64,000 nt of DNA from Mesorhizobium temperatum (lineage in GTDB: Bacteria; Pseudomonadota; Alphaproteobacteria; Rhizobiales; Rhizobiaceae). The DNA lies in NCBI RefSeq assembly GCF_002284575.1, contig NZ_NPKJ01000066.1, positions 151,513-215,512 of the forward strand, written 5' to 3'. This document shows, one piece after another, positions 49,465 through 58,029 of this stretch (position 1 is its first letter; every line of letters begins with the position of its first letter). The translations under genes and the position numbers were made by a program. Under the pieces are notes generated by a model, which was not told the DNA's origin, ran no database searches, and was given only the letters and a program-made list of their open reading frames with translations.

Positions 49465-49561
49465 GGACAAACTCTCAGCGAAGCGAGGTGGCCGCCATCG
49501 TCTAGAAATCGAGCGAGCGCTCGTTTTCCTTATTCGCCTCTATCCCCTTTTGCAGCCGCCG

Positions 49562-49952
49562 TCATCCGGCGAAGCGTGGTTCCGCCACGCCCTTGATGCC
49601 AAGGCCGGTTATTGCGAACAGGCTGCCGCGCAGGACGCCATCGCCGGGGAAGCGCGGCAGCGGCGGTTTTGCCATCGAGGTCACGTAGTGGATGTCGAGC
49701 TTCGGTCCGCCGAACATCACGCTGGTGATCTTCTTGATGGGCATGTCGATGATGCGATCGACATTGCCGTCGGGCGCGTAACGCACCAGCCGGCCGTCAT
49801 AGACGAGGGCATTCCAGAGGAAGCCTTCGGCATCGACGGTCGACCCATCGGCAGCGCCACCCCGGCTGGTGTCGACGCGGACGAAGGTGCGCCGGTTGCT
49901 GGCGGCACCAGTCGCGATGTCATAGTCGTAGGCCCAGATCTCGCGAGCCGCC
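49562..49952 (-). pseudogene. SMP-30/gluconolactonase fragment (5'-truncated)
   Basis: A frame of about 130 codons matching only the C-terminal part of SMP-30/gluconolactonase proteins: EIWAYDYDIATGAASNRRTFV, DGSTVDAEGFLWNALVYDGRLVRYAPDG, IKKITSVMFGGPKLDIHYVTSM and GSLFAITGLGIKGVAEPRFAG. The family is about 290 residues, so the first half is gone. It begins right at the stop codon of the BKACE gene, suggesting a deletion joined the two. A short frame from an internal Met (49786) exists but would not make an active propeller. Confidence 0.8.
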
Positions 49953-50915
49953 TCAGAACGCGACCTTGTCGCCGCCCTTCAGTGACAGGATCTCGCGCGC
50001 CTCGTCGGGCGTCGCCACCCCCATGCCGAGCCCCTCGATGATCTTGCGGGCAAGCACCACCTGCTCGGCGTTCGATTTGGCAAGCTTACCCTTGCCGGCC
50101 CAAAGACTGTCTTCGAGCCCGACGCGGATGTTTCCGCCAAGCGCTGCCGATTGGGCCGCGATCCGCAATTGGCTGGCGCCGGCACCGAGCACCGACCAGC
50201 GGAACTGGTCGCCGAACAGCCGGTCGGCGGTGCGCTTCATATGGGCGACGTCTTCGGGGTGCGTGCCTATGCCGCCAAGCAGACCGAACACCGACTGCAC
50301 GAAGAACGGCGGCCTGACCAGCCCGCGGTCGGCGAAGTGCGAGAGATTGTAGAGATGGGCAATGTCGTAGCACTCGAACTCGAAGCGCGTGCCGTTGTCG
50401 TAGCAGGTCGCAAGAATGTATTCGATGTCTTTGAACGAGTTGCGGAAGACAAGGTCGCGCGTCGCTTCCAGATGCGGCTTTTCCCAGTCGAACTTGAAAG
50501 TCTCGTATTTGTCCACGAGGTGATAAAGCCCGAAATTGATTGAGCCCATGTTGAGCGAGGCGACCTCAGGCTTGAACTCGGCGGCCGGGCGCACGCGTTC
50601 CTCGACCTTCATGTAGGGACTGCCGCCAGTGGTGATGTTGATGGCGGCATTGGTGGCCTGCTTGATGCGCGGCAGGAAGCGGGCGAACGCCGCCGGCGTC
50701 TGGTCAGGCTTGCCGGTCTCGGGGTCACGGGCATGCAGGTGCAGGATCGCCGCACCTGCCTCCGCGGCCGCGATCGCCTCGGCGGCGATCTGGTCCGGCG
50801 TGATCGGCAGATAGGGCGACATAGTCGGTGTGTGGATCGCCCCGGTCACCGCACAGGTGATGATCACTTTGCCTTTGGGCAGCTGGGCGCCGGGCTTGCG
50901 GCTTGTTTCCGTCAT
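49953..50915 (-). CDS. Beta-keto acid cleavage enzyme (BKACE, DUF849)
   Basis: A 320-residue zinc-dependent TIM barrel that condenses a beta-keto acid with acetyl-CoA to give acetoacetate and a CoA ester. Markers are KVIITCAVTGAIHTPTMSPYLPITPDQI, AAILHLHARDPETGKPDQ (zinc His pair), NITTGGSP and SVLGAGASQLRIAAQSAALGGNIRVGLEDSL. Its start overlaps the 3-hydroxyacyl-CoA dehydrogenase stop by 4 bp. In carnitine catabolism a BKACE cleaves 3-dehydrocarnitine made by carnitine dehydrogenase; the pairing here fits that or a related 3-hydroxy acid. Confidence 0.92.
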   Translation of the reverse strand: MTETSRKPGAQLPKGKVIITCAVTGAIHTPTMSPYLPITPDQIAAEAIAAAEAGAAILHLHARDPETGKPDQTPAAFARFLPRIKQATNAAINITTGGSPYMKVEERVRPAAEFKPEVASLNMGSINFGLYHLVDKYETFKFDWEKPHLEATRDLVFRNSFKDIEYILATCYDNGTRFEFECYDIAHLYNLSHFADRGLVRPPFFVQSVFGLLGGIGTHPEDVAHMKRTADRLFGDQFRWSVLGAGASQLRIAAQSAALGGNIRVGLEDSLWAGKGKLAKSNAEQVVLARKIIEGLGMGVATPDEAREILSLKGGDKVAF

Positions 50916-51859
50916 CTTCCAAACTCCTGATCCGATTTTTTCTTGTGCGCCGCCAGCGCCATCAGCCGGCGGTCGCGCCACACCTGCCGTTCGCCGAGTC
51001 CTTCCCGCGGCAGCCGCTTGCGGCGGTCGGCCTCTACCGTTTCGATGACCTCGCCGGCCCAGTCAACGCGGCGCTGCATCTGCGGAAAAATGTTGGAATA
51101 GATCGTCTGATAGCGCTCGACATAGTCGCGTACACCGCCCGGCGCGTTGAGGTCGATCGTTTCGAACGGACCCATGAACGACCAGCGCAGCGCCAGCCCG
51201 TCGCGAATGCCGATATCGACGTCCTCGACGCTGGCATAGCCGTCGGCGACAAGACGAAAAGCCTCCTCCAGCAGCGCGCCCTGCAGGCGGTTCATGATGA
51301 AGCCGTCGAGCTCGTGCTTCATCACCAGCGGCGCGTGGCCTGCGGCGACGAGGAAGGCGCGGGTCGTTTCGACCGTTTCGGGAGAGGTCCATGGCGCCGG
51401 TACGACTTCCGCGGCCGGGATGAGATAGGGCGGATTGATCGGATGCACGACCAGGCAGCGGTGCCGCCCTTGCACATGGTCAGTGAATTTCGACGGCAGC
51501 AGCGCCGAGGTGGAGCTGGCGATCACCGCTTGCGGAGCGGCAATTGCATCGATCAGGGAGAACACCTCGCGCTTCACGTCGAGACTTTCGGGCGTGTTCT
51601 CCTGGATATGGACCGCATCGGCCAGCGCTTCTTCCAGCTCCGCAACGACGGCGATGCGATCAAGCACGGCATCGATTGCCTGTCCCCGCAGCAGATCGTT
51701 CGCGGCGAGGTCGCCCAGAACGCCGGCGATGTAATCGTGCGCGCCGGCCGTCGCGGCCGGCGACTGGTCCCACATCCGCACATCGTGGCCGGCGCGGGCG
51801 AAGCTGATCGCCCAGGCCCGTCCGATGAACCCGCTGCCGACAATTGCTACCTTCGTCAT
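50912..51859 (-). CDS. 3-hydroxyacyl-CoA dehydrogenase family protein (carnitine 3-dehydrogenase-like)
   Basis: A 315-residue NAD-dependent dehydrogenase with KVAIVGSGFIGRAWAISFARAGHDVRMWDQ, ASSTSALLPSKFTDHVQGRHRCLVVHPINPPYLIPAAEVVPAPWTS and ELDGFIMNRLQGALLEEAFRLV. This organisation (one dehydrogenase domain pair, lambda-crystallin type) is shared with L-carnitine and L-gulonate 3-dehydrogenases. It would supply the beta-keto acid to the BKACE enzyme encoded immediately after it. The ATG at 51859 starts the Rossmann motif. Confidence 0.9.
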   Translation of the reverse strand: MTKVAIVGSGFIGRAWAISFARAGHDVRMWDQSPAATAGAHDYIAGVLGDLAANDLLRGQAIDAVLDRIAVVAELEEALADAVHIQENTPESLDVKREVFSLIDAIAAPQAVIASSTSALLPSKFTDHVQGRHRCLVVHPINPPYLIPAAEVVPAPWTSPETVETTRAFLVAAGHAPLVMKHELDGFIMNRLQGALLEEAFRLVADGYASVEDVDIGIRDGLALRWSFMGPFETIDLNAPGGVRDYVERYQTIYSNIFPQMQRRVDWAGEVIETVEADRRKRLPREGLGERQVWRDRRLMALAAHKKKSDQEFGR

Positions 51860-51869
51860 GGTCCGTTCC

Positions 51870-52691
51870 TCAAAGCGTTTCGACATTGCCGTCGACGCCG
51901 AGCGACTGGCCGGAAATATTGATCCCTGCATCGGACAGCAGGAAGGCGACCATCGCGGCGACGTCATAGGGGCTGGTCATGCGGCGCAGCGAGATGTTCT
52001 GGAGATAGCGCTCCGTCATCTCCTTGTTCGACACACCGAGCTGCCTGGCCCGGTCGGCGATGACCTTATCGATGCGTGGTCCCTCGATGATGCCGGGCAG
52101 GATGGCGTTGACCCTTATGCCGTGCGGCCCGAGTTCCTTGGCGAGGCTTTGCGTGAAACCGATGACGCCGAACTTGGCCGCCGAATAGGGGGTGCGGAAA
52201 GCATAGCCGTGGCGGCCGGCGGCGGACGACATCGAGACGATCGAGCCGCCGCCCGCCGCCTTGATCAGCGGCACGGCACGCCGGGCGCAGAGGAACTGGC
52301 CAGTCAGGCAGATGTCGATGCAGCGCCGCCAGTCTGCCGGTTCGATTTCGTCGACGCCGCCGGTCGGCCCGGCGATGCCGGCATTGTTGATCAGCGCGTC
52401 GAGGCCGCCGAGCTTTTCCTTCACAGTCTCGAACAGCCGGTCGACGTCGTCTTCGCGCGAGACATCGGCCTTGACCGCGGCGACGAGGGCGATCTTGTCC
52501 GGAGCAGCAGCCAGCGCCTCGTCGGAAACGTCGCAAACGACGATGCGCGCGCCGAGCCGCGACAGCGTGTCGGCAATGGCCAAGCCGATACCGCCGGCAC
52601 CTGCCGTCACCAGCACGCGCTGCCCCTTCAGCCCGGTTAGAAAATCGTCCGCCGATGTCGGCGCCCCTTTACTTATCGCCGTCGCACTCAT
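51870..52691 (-). CDS. Short-chain dehydrogenase/reductase
   Basis: A 273-residue classical SDR: VLVTAGAGGIGLAIADTL cofactor motif, NNAG, SSAAGRHGY, and the catalytic YSAAK. The C-terminus (GQSLGVDGNVETL) is typical. The ATG at 52691 is preferred; 73 further codons are open upstream but look non-homologous. It is probably the first gene of the minus-strand operon, 10 bp before the 3-hydroxyacyl-CoA dehydrogenase. Confidence 0.9.
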   Translation of the reverse strand: MSATAISKGAPTSADDFLTGLKGQRVLVTAGAGGIGLAIADTLSRLGARIVVCDVSDEALAAAPDKIALVAAVKADVSREDDVDRLFETVKEKLGGLDALINNAGIAGPTGGVDEIEPADWRRCIDICLTGQFLCARRAVPLIKAAGGGSIVSMSSAAGRHGYAFRTPYSAAKFGVIGFTQSLAKELGPHGIRVNAILPGIIEGPRIDKVIADRARQLGVSNKEMTERYLQNISLRRMTSPYDVAAMVAFLLSDAGINISGQSLGVDGNVETL

Positions 52692-52940
52692 CGTCCGATC
52701 CTTTCTCATTGCAGCCGCCGTTCGCGCAGCGCCGACAGCGCCCAGAACGACCAAACCGTACAGTATTGCCCTTGTCGCATAGGGCAGCTGAAATAGTGAC
52801 GAAAGCATTGCCCGCTGGTGGCTTGGCGAGCAAAGGCAGCTGCTCGGGCACGTCAGACTTTCGAATTTCAGGTAAGCCGCCCATGGATTTGCATTGATCT
52901 CCACGACCAAGACATAACGCGCGGCTTGCTCGCATAGCCC

Positions 52941-53525
52941 CTAAGGGCGCCCTGGAGGCTGCTCCTGCGGAAACTTGTTTTCGTCTATGATTGCCACGGC
53001 CTGCTCGATCCTATCTCTCACCTCGAAACCGATCCAGTGTCCGTCCATCAGATGCGTTTGCCTCGCACAGGCGAGGAAATAGCTCCCGGCCTGCTGCGCA
53101 ACAAAGTTGAGTTGCCTCCGCTCATTGATTTTAATTCCCTCTGGCGGATCGGTGTACACCCCAGATCGCATCCTCGGCCGTCAACTTCACTGGCATCTCT
53201 GACTGAGCGTAGACCCTGGTCACCATCAGGCTGTGCCGGAAAGACGAGGAGCCATTGATGAACTCGATCTCTACCGACCATTCTGCTGGCACGACGATGG
53301 TGAGATTGCCGCCCCAGTAACCGTTGAAGTCGATAATGTCGGTCCGGATGTTGTCCCTGCATACCGCTCGACTTGGTTCCAATCGGCAACAATCTCTATG
53401 GCCACTGTCTTGGCTGCGGGATCGTTCTTGATCCAGCTCGGGACGAAAGGCTCCCCAGCCAGTGCAATTCCAGGCAAAAATCCCAAGGCGACGGCGAGAA
53501 GAGCAAGGTGGGCAAAGCGCGCCAT
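52941..53525 (-). pseudogene. Sulfocyanin-like cupredoxin, two frameshifts
   Basis: Three frames join to one protein of about 190 residues. Frame 1, from 53525, has a signal peptide (MARFAHLALLAVALGFLPGIALAGE) and IVADWNQVERY. Frame 2 continues NIRTDIIDFNGYWGGNLTIVVPAEWSVEIEFINGSSSFRHSLMVTRVYAQ. Frame 3 ends GSYFLACARQTHLMDGHWIGFEV. Shifts fall near 53354-53360 and 53150-53164. Copper-site residues are visible (His in FRHSL, Cys and His in CARQTH), with His where sulfocyanins have the axial Met. A periplasmic blue copper protein is the likely ancestor. Confidence 0.75.
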
Positions 53526-53773
53526 CGCAATCAGAGGCTCCTCCCGAGCGGGGCGGCCGAGCGCAAGCGACCGCCAATCGAGGTCGACCTGGCTTGTTCC
53601 CTAAGGAAGAGAATACGCTCGAAATAGCATCCACACCAGCAAACCCAGAGTGCGCTATTGTCAGCCGTCAGAAACAACGCCATTGCTGCTATATCATCGG
53701 GATGCGCGTTGGAATTGCCTGCAGTGCGTCAGTGCGAGGGCGACGGGTGATTCCGTAATGTGAAGTTTCTGCT

Positions 53774-54463
53774 TCAGCTGTTGCGAAGGGTCTGTTGCGC
53801 AATTCGCCAAGCCTGCTCCACATGCCGCCGGGCCGCCGCTTCGGCCTCATCGCCGTTGCGCGACTTGATCGCGTTCATAATATCGGTCATTTCGGCAATT
53901 GCGGCATCGCGACGATTCTCCGAAGCGATGGTCATGGAACGCAGCTGGTTGATGCGGACGTTCAGCCCCTGGACGATCTCCCAGGCGATGCGCTTGTCGG
54001 CGGCATCGAAAAGCACTTCATAGAATTTTGTCGTCGCCCGCATCACCTCGATCGGATTGGTTGAGGCCCACGCCGTGAGCAGCACGTCCAATGCACGCTC
54101 AAGCGCGGCGATCTGGTCCTCAGTCGCCGTCAGCGCGCAGGCGCGCGCCGCGATGCCCTCCATCAGAGCACGCAGTTCATAAATCTCATCAGTGCGGCTG
54201 AGATCCGGCCGGGCCACCGCGGGTCCATGGCCCGGTATCATCTGGACAAGGCCTTCGGTCTCCAACTGCCGCAGAACTTCGCGCACCACCGAGCGACTGA
54301 CGCCGAGCTGGTCGCAAAGCGGCCGCTCGACCAACCGTTCGCCGGGCTGGAAGTGAAACCCCATGATCGCGTCGCGCATGCGCTCCAGCGCCAGCGTTCT
54401 CAGCGTCTTGGTGGATCGTTCGATCCTCAGTGTGTCGTCGGCCAATTCATCTACTCCCAGCAT
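53774..54463 (-). CDS. GntR-family (FadR subfamily) regulator
   Basis: A 229-residue regulator with a winged helix (LERMRDAIMGFHFQPGERLVERPLCDQLGVSRSVVREVLRQLETEGLVQMI) and an FCD domain (EIYELRALMEGIAARACALTA). The ATG at 54463 was chosen because longer starts would run through the operator. It is divergent from the flavin-dependent catabolic operon and should repress it until an effector binds. Confidence 0.9.
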   Translation of the reverse strand: MLGVDELADDTLRIERSTKTLRTLALERMRDAIMGFHFQPGERLVERPLCDQLGVSRSVVREVLRQLETEGLVQMIPGHGPAVARPDLSRTDEIYELRALMEGIAARACALTATEDQIAALERALDVLLTAWASTNPIEVMRATTKFYEVLFDAADKRIAWEIVQGLNVRINQLRSMTIASENRRDAAIAEMTDIMNAIKSRNGDEAEAAARRHVEQAWRIAQQTLRNS

Positions 54464-54490
54464 CCGCAAAGAAACAGATTCGACGATCCG

Positions 54491-54519
54491 TTGACAAGGC
54501 ATTTGGTCTTCAATAGTAT
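54491..54519 (+). promoter_or_regulatory. Sigma-70-type promoter of the flavin-dependent operon
   Basis: TTGACA (54491-54496) and TAGTAT (54514-54519) are separated by 17 bp. The -10 element runs into the GntR-type operator at 54517-54530, so repressor and RNA polymerase would compete. The first gene starts at 54592. Confidence 0.6.
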
Positions 54520-54530
54520 GGTATACCATA
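54517..54530. promoter_or_regulatory. GntR-type operator TATGGTATACCATA
   Basis: A perfect 14-bp palindrome containing TGGTATACCA, a form typical of FadR-subfamily regulators. It lies between the divergent regulator gene and the catabolic operon, overlapping the -10 region of the latter. Confidence 0.8.
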
Positions 54531-54591
54531 AGATTGTAGAGGCAAAGGAACTTTTCCGGATGTCTCAGCCTGATCGACCACAGAGGATTCG

Positions 54592-55179
54592 ATGAAGCCG
54601 ACCATCCGAAAGATCGTCACCTATGTTGAGAACACGCTGATTGAAGGCGGCAAGGCGGCCCCCCGGCCGCTGCGCCTGATCGGCGTGGCGGCAGTGCTCG
54701 ACAATCCCTGGGCCGGGCGCGGTTTCACCGAGGACCTTTCTCCCGAAATCCGCGCCTATGCGCCGGTCTTGGGGGAAATGCTGACCCGCGAAATCCTCGC
54801 AGTCGCGGGATCGGGCGAAGCCATCGAAGGCTACGGCAAGGCCGCAATCTGCGGCACATCGGGCGAGATCGAGCATGCCTCGGCGCTCATCCACACGCTG
54901 CATTTCGGCAATCACTATCGGCGTGCCGTCGGCGCCAAGACCTATCTTGCCTTCACCAATCTGCGTGGCGGGCCGAACACGCCGATCATGATCCCGCTCA
55001 TGGACAAGAACGATGAAGGCCGACGTTCGCACTACCTGACGGTGCATTTCCAGATTGGCGACGCACCGGCGCCGGACGAGCTGGTGGTGGCGCTTGGCGC
55101 CTCGATCGGCGGACGACCGCATCATCGCATCGGCGATCGCTACCAGGATCTCAAGGAGGTCGGCGATCTGCATGGCTGA
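54592..55179 (+). CDS. Amino acid synthesis family protein (DUF1185/AA_synth)
   Basis: A 195-residue protein of the PF06684-type family: RKIVTYVENTLIEGGKAAPRPLRLIGVAAVLDNPWAG, IEGYGKAAICGTSGEIEHASALIHTLHFGNHYRRAVGAKTYLAFTNLRGGPNTPIMIPLMDKNDEGRRSHYLTVHF. Despite the family name no reaction is firmly established. Members are often found with flavin-dependent monooxygenases, as here. First gene of the operon; its end overlaps the next gene by 8 bp. Confidence 0.88.
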   Translation: MKPTIRKIVTYVENTLIEGGKAAPRPLRLIGVAAVLDNPWAGRGFTEDLSPEIRAYAPVLGEMLTREILAVAGSGEAIEGYGKAAICGTSGEIEHASALIHTLHFGNHYRRAVGAKTYLAFTNLRGGPNTPIMIPLMDKNDEGRRSHYLTVHFQIGDAPAPDELVVALGASIGGRPHHRIGDRYQDLKEVGDLHG

Positions 55180-56980
55180 GCTGACGGACCGTGGTTGGCA
55201 TCGCGGAACGGCGCCTGACGGCACCGGCTACATCCGCGCCGGATCCGGCGCGCCGGTCCTCCTCATCCACGGCGTCGGCATGAACGCGGCGATCTGGGGG
55301 CCCCAGATCGAGCTGATGAAGGGCAGATGGGATGTGATCGCGATCGACATGCTGGGGCATGGCCGGTCGCCGCTGCCGCCCGAGGACGCCAGTCTTGCCG
55401 ACTATGCAGGACAGGCAATCCGGCTTCTTGATCACCTTGGCCTGGATGCTGTCTCGATCGTTGGCCATTCAATGGGGGCGCTGGTCGGGCAGCAAATCGC
55501 TCTCGATGCGCCCGAACGGGTCCGCCGCATCGTATCGCTCAACGCGGTCTTTCGCCGCCCGGCGGACCTTGCGCAGGCGGTGCGCGAGCGCGCCGCCGAA
55601 TTGAATGGCGCGGAAAACCCGTCAGGGACGGATGCAACGATCGCGCGCTGGTTCGGCAACCCGGTCCCCGACAGCTTGGCCGAGGCCGCAAGGACGACGC
55701 GCGTGGCACTGCAAAGCGTCAACCCGGACGGCTATGCTCGCACATATCGACTTTTCGCCCATGCGGATGCGGCGCATGGCGATCGTCTTCCCGGTCTCGC
55801 GGTGCCGGCCTTGTTCATGACCGGCTCGCAGGACAGAAATTCGTCACCTGCGATGTCGGCGGCGATGGCGCGCCTCGCGCCGCGCGGTCGCTGCGTCGTT
55901 CTGGAGGGCGAAAGACACATGATGGCCGTAGCCTCGCCTGACACGGTCACACGGCGCATTGTCGATTTTCTCGACAGCAACGACGGCGCAAGCGCCTCGG
56001 CGCGACCGGCGATGGACGCAGCCTTCGACGCGGGCGAATTCAGGCGGGCGCTCGGTTCCTTCCTGACCGGCGTTACCATCGTCACCGCGATCGGGCCGGA
56101 AGGAGAGCCTCGAGGCTTCACCGCCAATTCGTTTACATCCGTTTCGCTCGATCCGCCGCTTGTGCTGGTCTGCATCGCCAAGAAAGCGCTGGGTCATCCG
56201 GTGTTTTCGACCTCGAAGTGCTTTGCCGTCAACGTGCTCTCGGAGGAACAGCGAGCCGCATCCGGCGTCTTCGCTTCGAAATCGCAGGACAAGTTCTCGG
56301 CTGTCGAGTGGCGCTTCGGCCCGACCGGCAGCCCGCTGCTCGCTGGATCGGTGGCTACGTTTGACTGTGACATGGAGCAGTTGGTCGACGCCGGCGACCA
56401 TTCGATCCTCATCGGCCGCGTTCGCGAATTCTCCCACAATTCATCGCAGCCCCTCGGCTATTGCCGTGGCGCCTATGTCTCGCCCGGTCTCAGCCAGGAA
56501 GCGCTGGCGGCGGCGCCTCCGGACATGGAGGTCGGCGCTATCCTCGAAGATGAAGGCCGCGTGCTGTTCTTCGAAACCGTCGACGGCTTTTTCGAATTGC
56601 CGGCGGGCCGAGGGCTCGGGACGCCCGGCGACACGCGAAGCCTCAAGGGATGCCTCGCTGCGAAAGACATCCAGGCTCATCTCGGATTCCTGTTTGCGGT
56701 CTGGGATGACGCCGCAAATCCATCGCGAACGCATGTCTACTACCGCGGCACGGTAGTCGAGCCCCACTCCAGCGATCGCCAGGTCCGGCTCGTCGACATC
56801 GACAGGATTGCCGGACTGAACATCGCCGACGCTGCCGTGCGCTCGATGCTCGCCCGCTATGTGCGCGAATGTCGGGAGGATGCGTTTGGGGTCTATGTCG
56901 GCAACGAGGTCGAAGGTGAAGTCCGCCCGCTCGCCAGGCCGGTATCCATGAACACTTCCAATCCGGGTCAACAGATATGA
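55172..56980 (+). CDS. Fusion: alpha/beta-hydrolase, flavin reductase and NUDIX-like domain
   Basis: A 602-residue three-part protein. Residues 1-270 form an alpha/beta-hydrolase (LLIHGVGMNAAIWG, nucleophile GHSMG at Ser100, GERHMM His). Residues about 286-445 form a flavin reductase domain (FRRALGSFLTGVTIVTAIGPEGEPRGFTANSFTSVSLDPPLVLVCI) that supplies reduced FMN. Residues 452-600 resemble a degenerate NUDIX domain (VGAILEDEGRVLFFE, FELPAGRG) lacking a clear catalytic box. The next gene, a luciferase-like monooxygenase, overlaps by 4 bp and would use the reduced flavin. AAGGAGGT precedes the start. Confidence 0.87.
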   Translation: MAELTDRGWHRGTAPDGTGYIRAGSGAPVLLIHGVGMNAAIWGPQIELMKGRWDVIAIDMLGHGRSPLPPEDASLADYAGQAIRLLDHLGLDAVSIVGHSMGALVGQQIALDAPERVRRIVSLNAVFRRPADLAQAVRERAAELNGAENPSGTDATIARWFGNPVPDSLAEAARTTRVALQSVNPDGYARTYRLFAHADAAHGDRLPGLAVPALFMTGSQDRNSSPAMSAAMARLAPRGRCVVLEGERHMMAVASPDTVTRRIVDFLDSNDGASASARPAMDAAFDAGEFRRALGSFLTGVTIVTAIGPEGEPRGFTANSFTSVSLDPPLVLVCIAKKALGHPVFSTSKCFAVNVLSEEQRAASGVFASKSQDKFSAVEWRFGPTGSPLLAGSVATFDCDMEQLVDAGDHSILIGRVREFSHNSSQPLGYCRGAYVSPGLSQEALAAAPPDMEVGAILEDEGRVLFFETVDGFFELPAGRGLGTPGDTRSLKGCLAAKDIQAHLGFLFAVWDDAANPSRTHVYYRGTVVEPHSSDRQVRLVDIDRIAGLNIADAAVRSMLARYVRECREDAFGVYVGNEVEGEVRPLARPVSMNTSNPGQQI

Positions 56981-58029
56981 AGTTCTCGCTCTTCGTCCAT
57001 ATGGAACGCTCGGACCCGGCAAAGCCGCATGCCGAGCTCATCGACGAGCTCGAGGAGTTGGTCCTGATGGTCGAGGCGGCAGGCTTCGAGACGGCCTGGA
57101 TCGGCGAACACCACGGTATGGAGTTCACCATCTCGCCAAACCCGTTCATCAACATCGCCTATCTCGGCGCCAGGACGAAGCGCATCCGGCTCGGCACAGG
57201 AACGGTCATCGCGCCGTTCTGGCATCCGATCAAGCTCGCCGGCGAGGCAGCCATGACCGATGTCGTCACGGGCGGCCGGCTCGACATCGGCATCGCCCGC
57301 GGCGCCTACAGCTACGAATACCAACGCCTGTTCCCTGGGCTCGATGCCTGGGGCGCGGGCCAGCGCATGCGCGAGATCATCCCCGCTATCAAGGGCCTCT
57401 GGCAAGGCGACTTCGAGATGTCCGGGGAGTTCTGGTCGTTTCCCTCCACCACCTCGTCGCCCAAGCCGGTGCAAAAACCCCACCCGCCGATCTGGGTGGC
57501 GGCGCGCGATCCGAACTCGCATGACTTCGCCGTCTCCAACGGCTGCAACGTCCAGGTGACGCCGCTCGCCTCCGGCGATGACGAGGTAACCAGCCTGATG
57601 GAGCGCTTCAACGCGGCGTGCGCCGCGCATCCCGACATGGCCCGCCCCGAGATCATGCTGCTGATGCACACATTCGTTGCAGAAGACGCCGCCGATGCGG
57701 AGCAGCTGACGAAGGACCTGTCGCTGTTCTACTGCCAGTTCGGCGCGTGGTTCCAGAACAAGAAGCCTGTTCGCCAAGGCATATTGGAAGCGCTCACCGG
57801 CGACGAGATCGCGGCCATGCCGCAATACGCGCCCGACAAAATGCGACAGAACCTGGTTATCGGCGAAGCCGAAGAGGTGATCGCCCGGCTGAAGGCATAT
57901 GAGGCGCTCGGCTACGACCAATATTCGATCTGGATCGACAGCGGCCTGCCGCACGAACGCAAGAAGAAGTCGCTGCAGCTGTTTGTCGACAAGGTGATGC
58001 CGGCCTTCGGGCATGGGAGGCCGCAATGA
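56977..58029 (+). CDS. Luciferase-like (LLM class) flavin-dependent monooxygenase
   Basis: A 350-residue TIM-barrel monooxygenase component. Typical segments are KFSLFVHMERSDPAKPHAELIDELEELVLMVEAAGFETAWIGEHHGMEF, RIRLGTGTVIAPFWHPIKLAGEAAMTDVVTGGRLDIGIARGAYSYEYQ and PHPPIWVAARDPNSHDFA. It needs reduced flavin from a reductase, supplied by the overlapping upstream fusion gene. It probably splits a C-N, C-S or ring bond in the transported substrate, giving an aldehyde for the next enzyme. The ALDH start overlaps its stop. Confidence 0.92.
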   Translation: MKFSLFVHMERSDPAKPHAELIDELEELVLMVEAAGFETAWIGEHHGMEFTISPNPFINIAYLGARTKRIRLGTGTVIAPFWHPIKLAGEAAMTDVVTGGRLDIGIARGAYSYEYQRLFPGLDAWGAGQRMREIIPAIKGLWQGDFEMSGEFWSFPSTTSSPKPVQKPHPPIWVAARDPNSHDFAVSNGCNVQVTPLASGDDEVTSLMERFNAACAAHPDMARPEIMLLMHTFVAEDAADAEQLTKDLSLFYCQFGAWFQNKKPVRQGILEALTGDEIAAMPQYAPDKMRQNLVIGEAEEVIARLKAYEALGYDQYSIWIDSGLPHERKKKSLQLFVDKVMPAFGHGRPQ

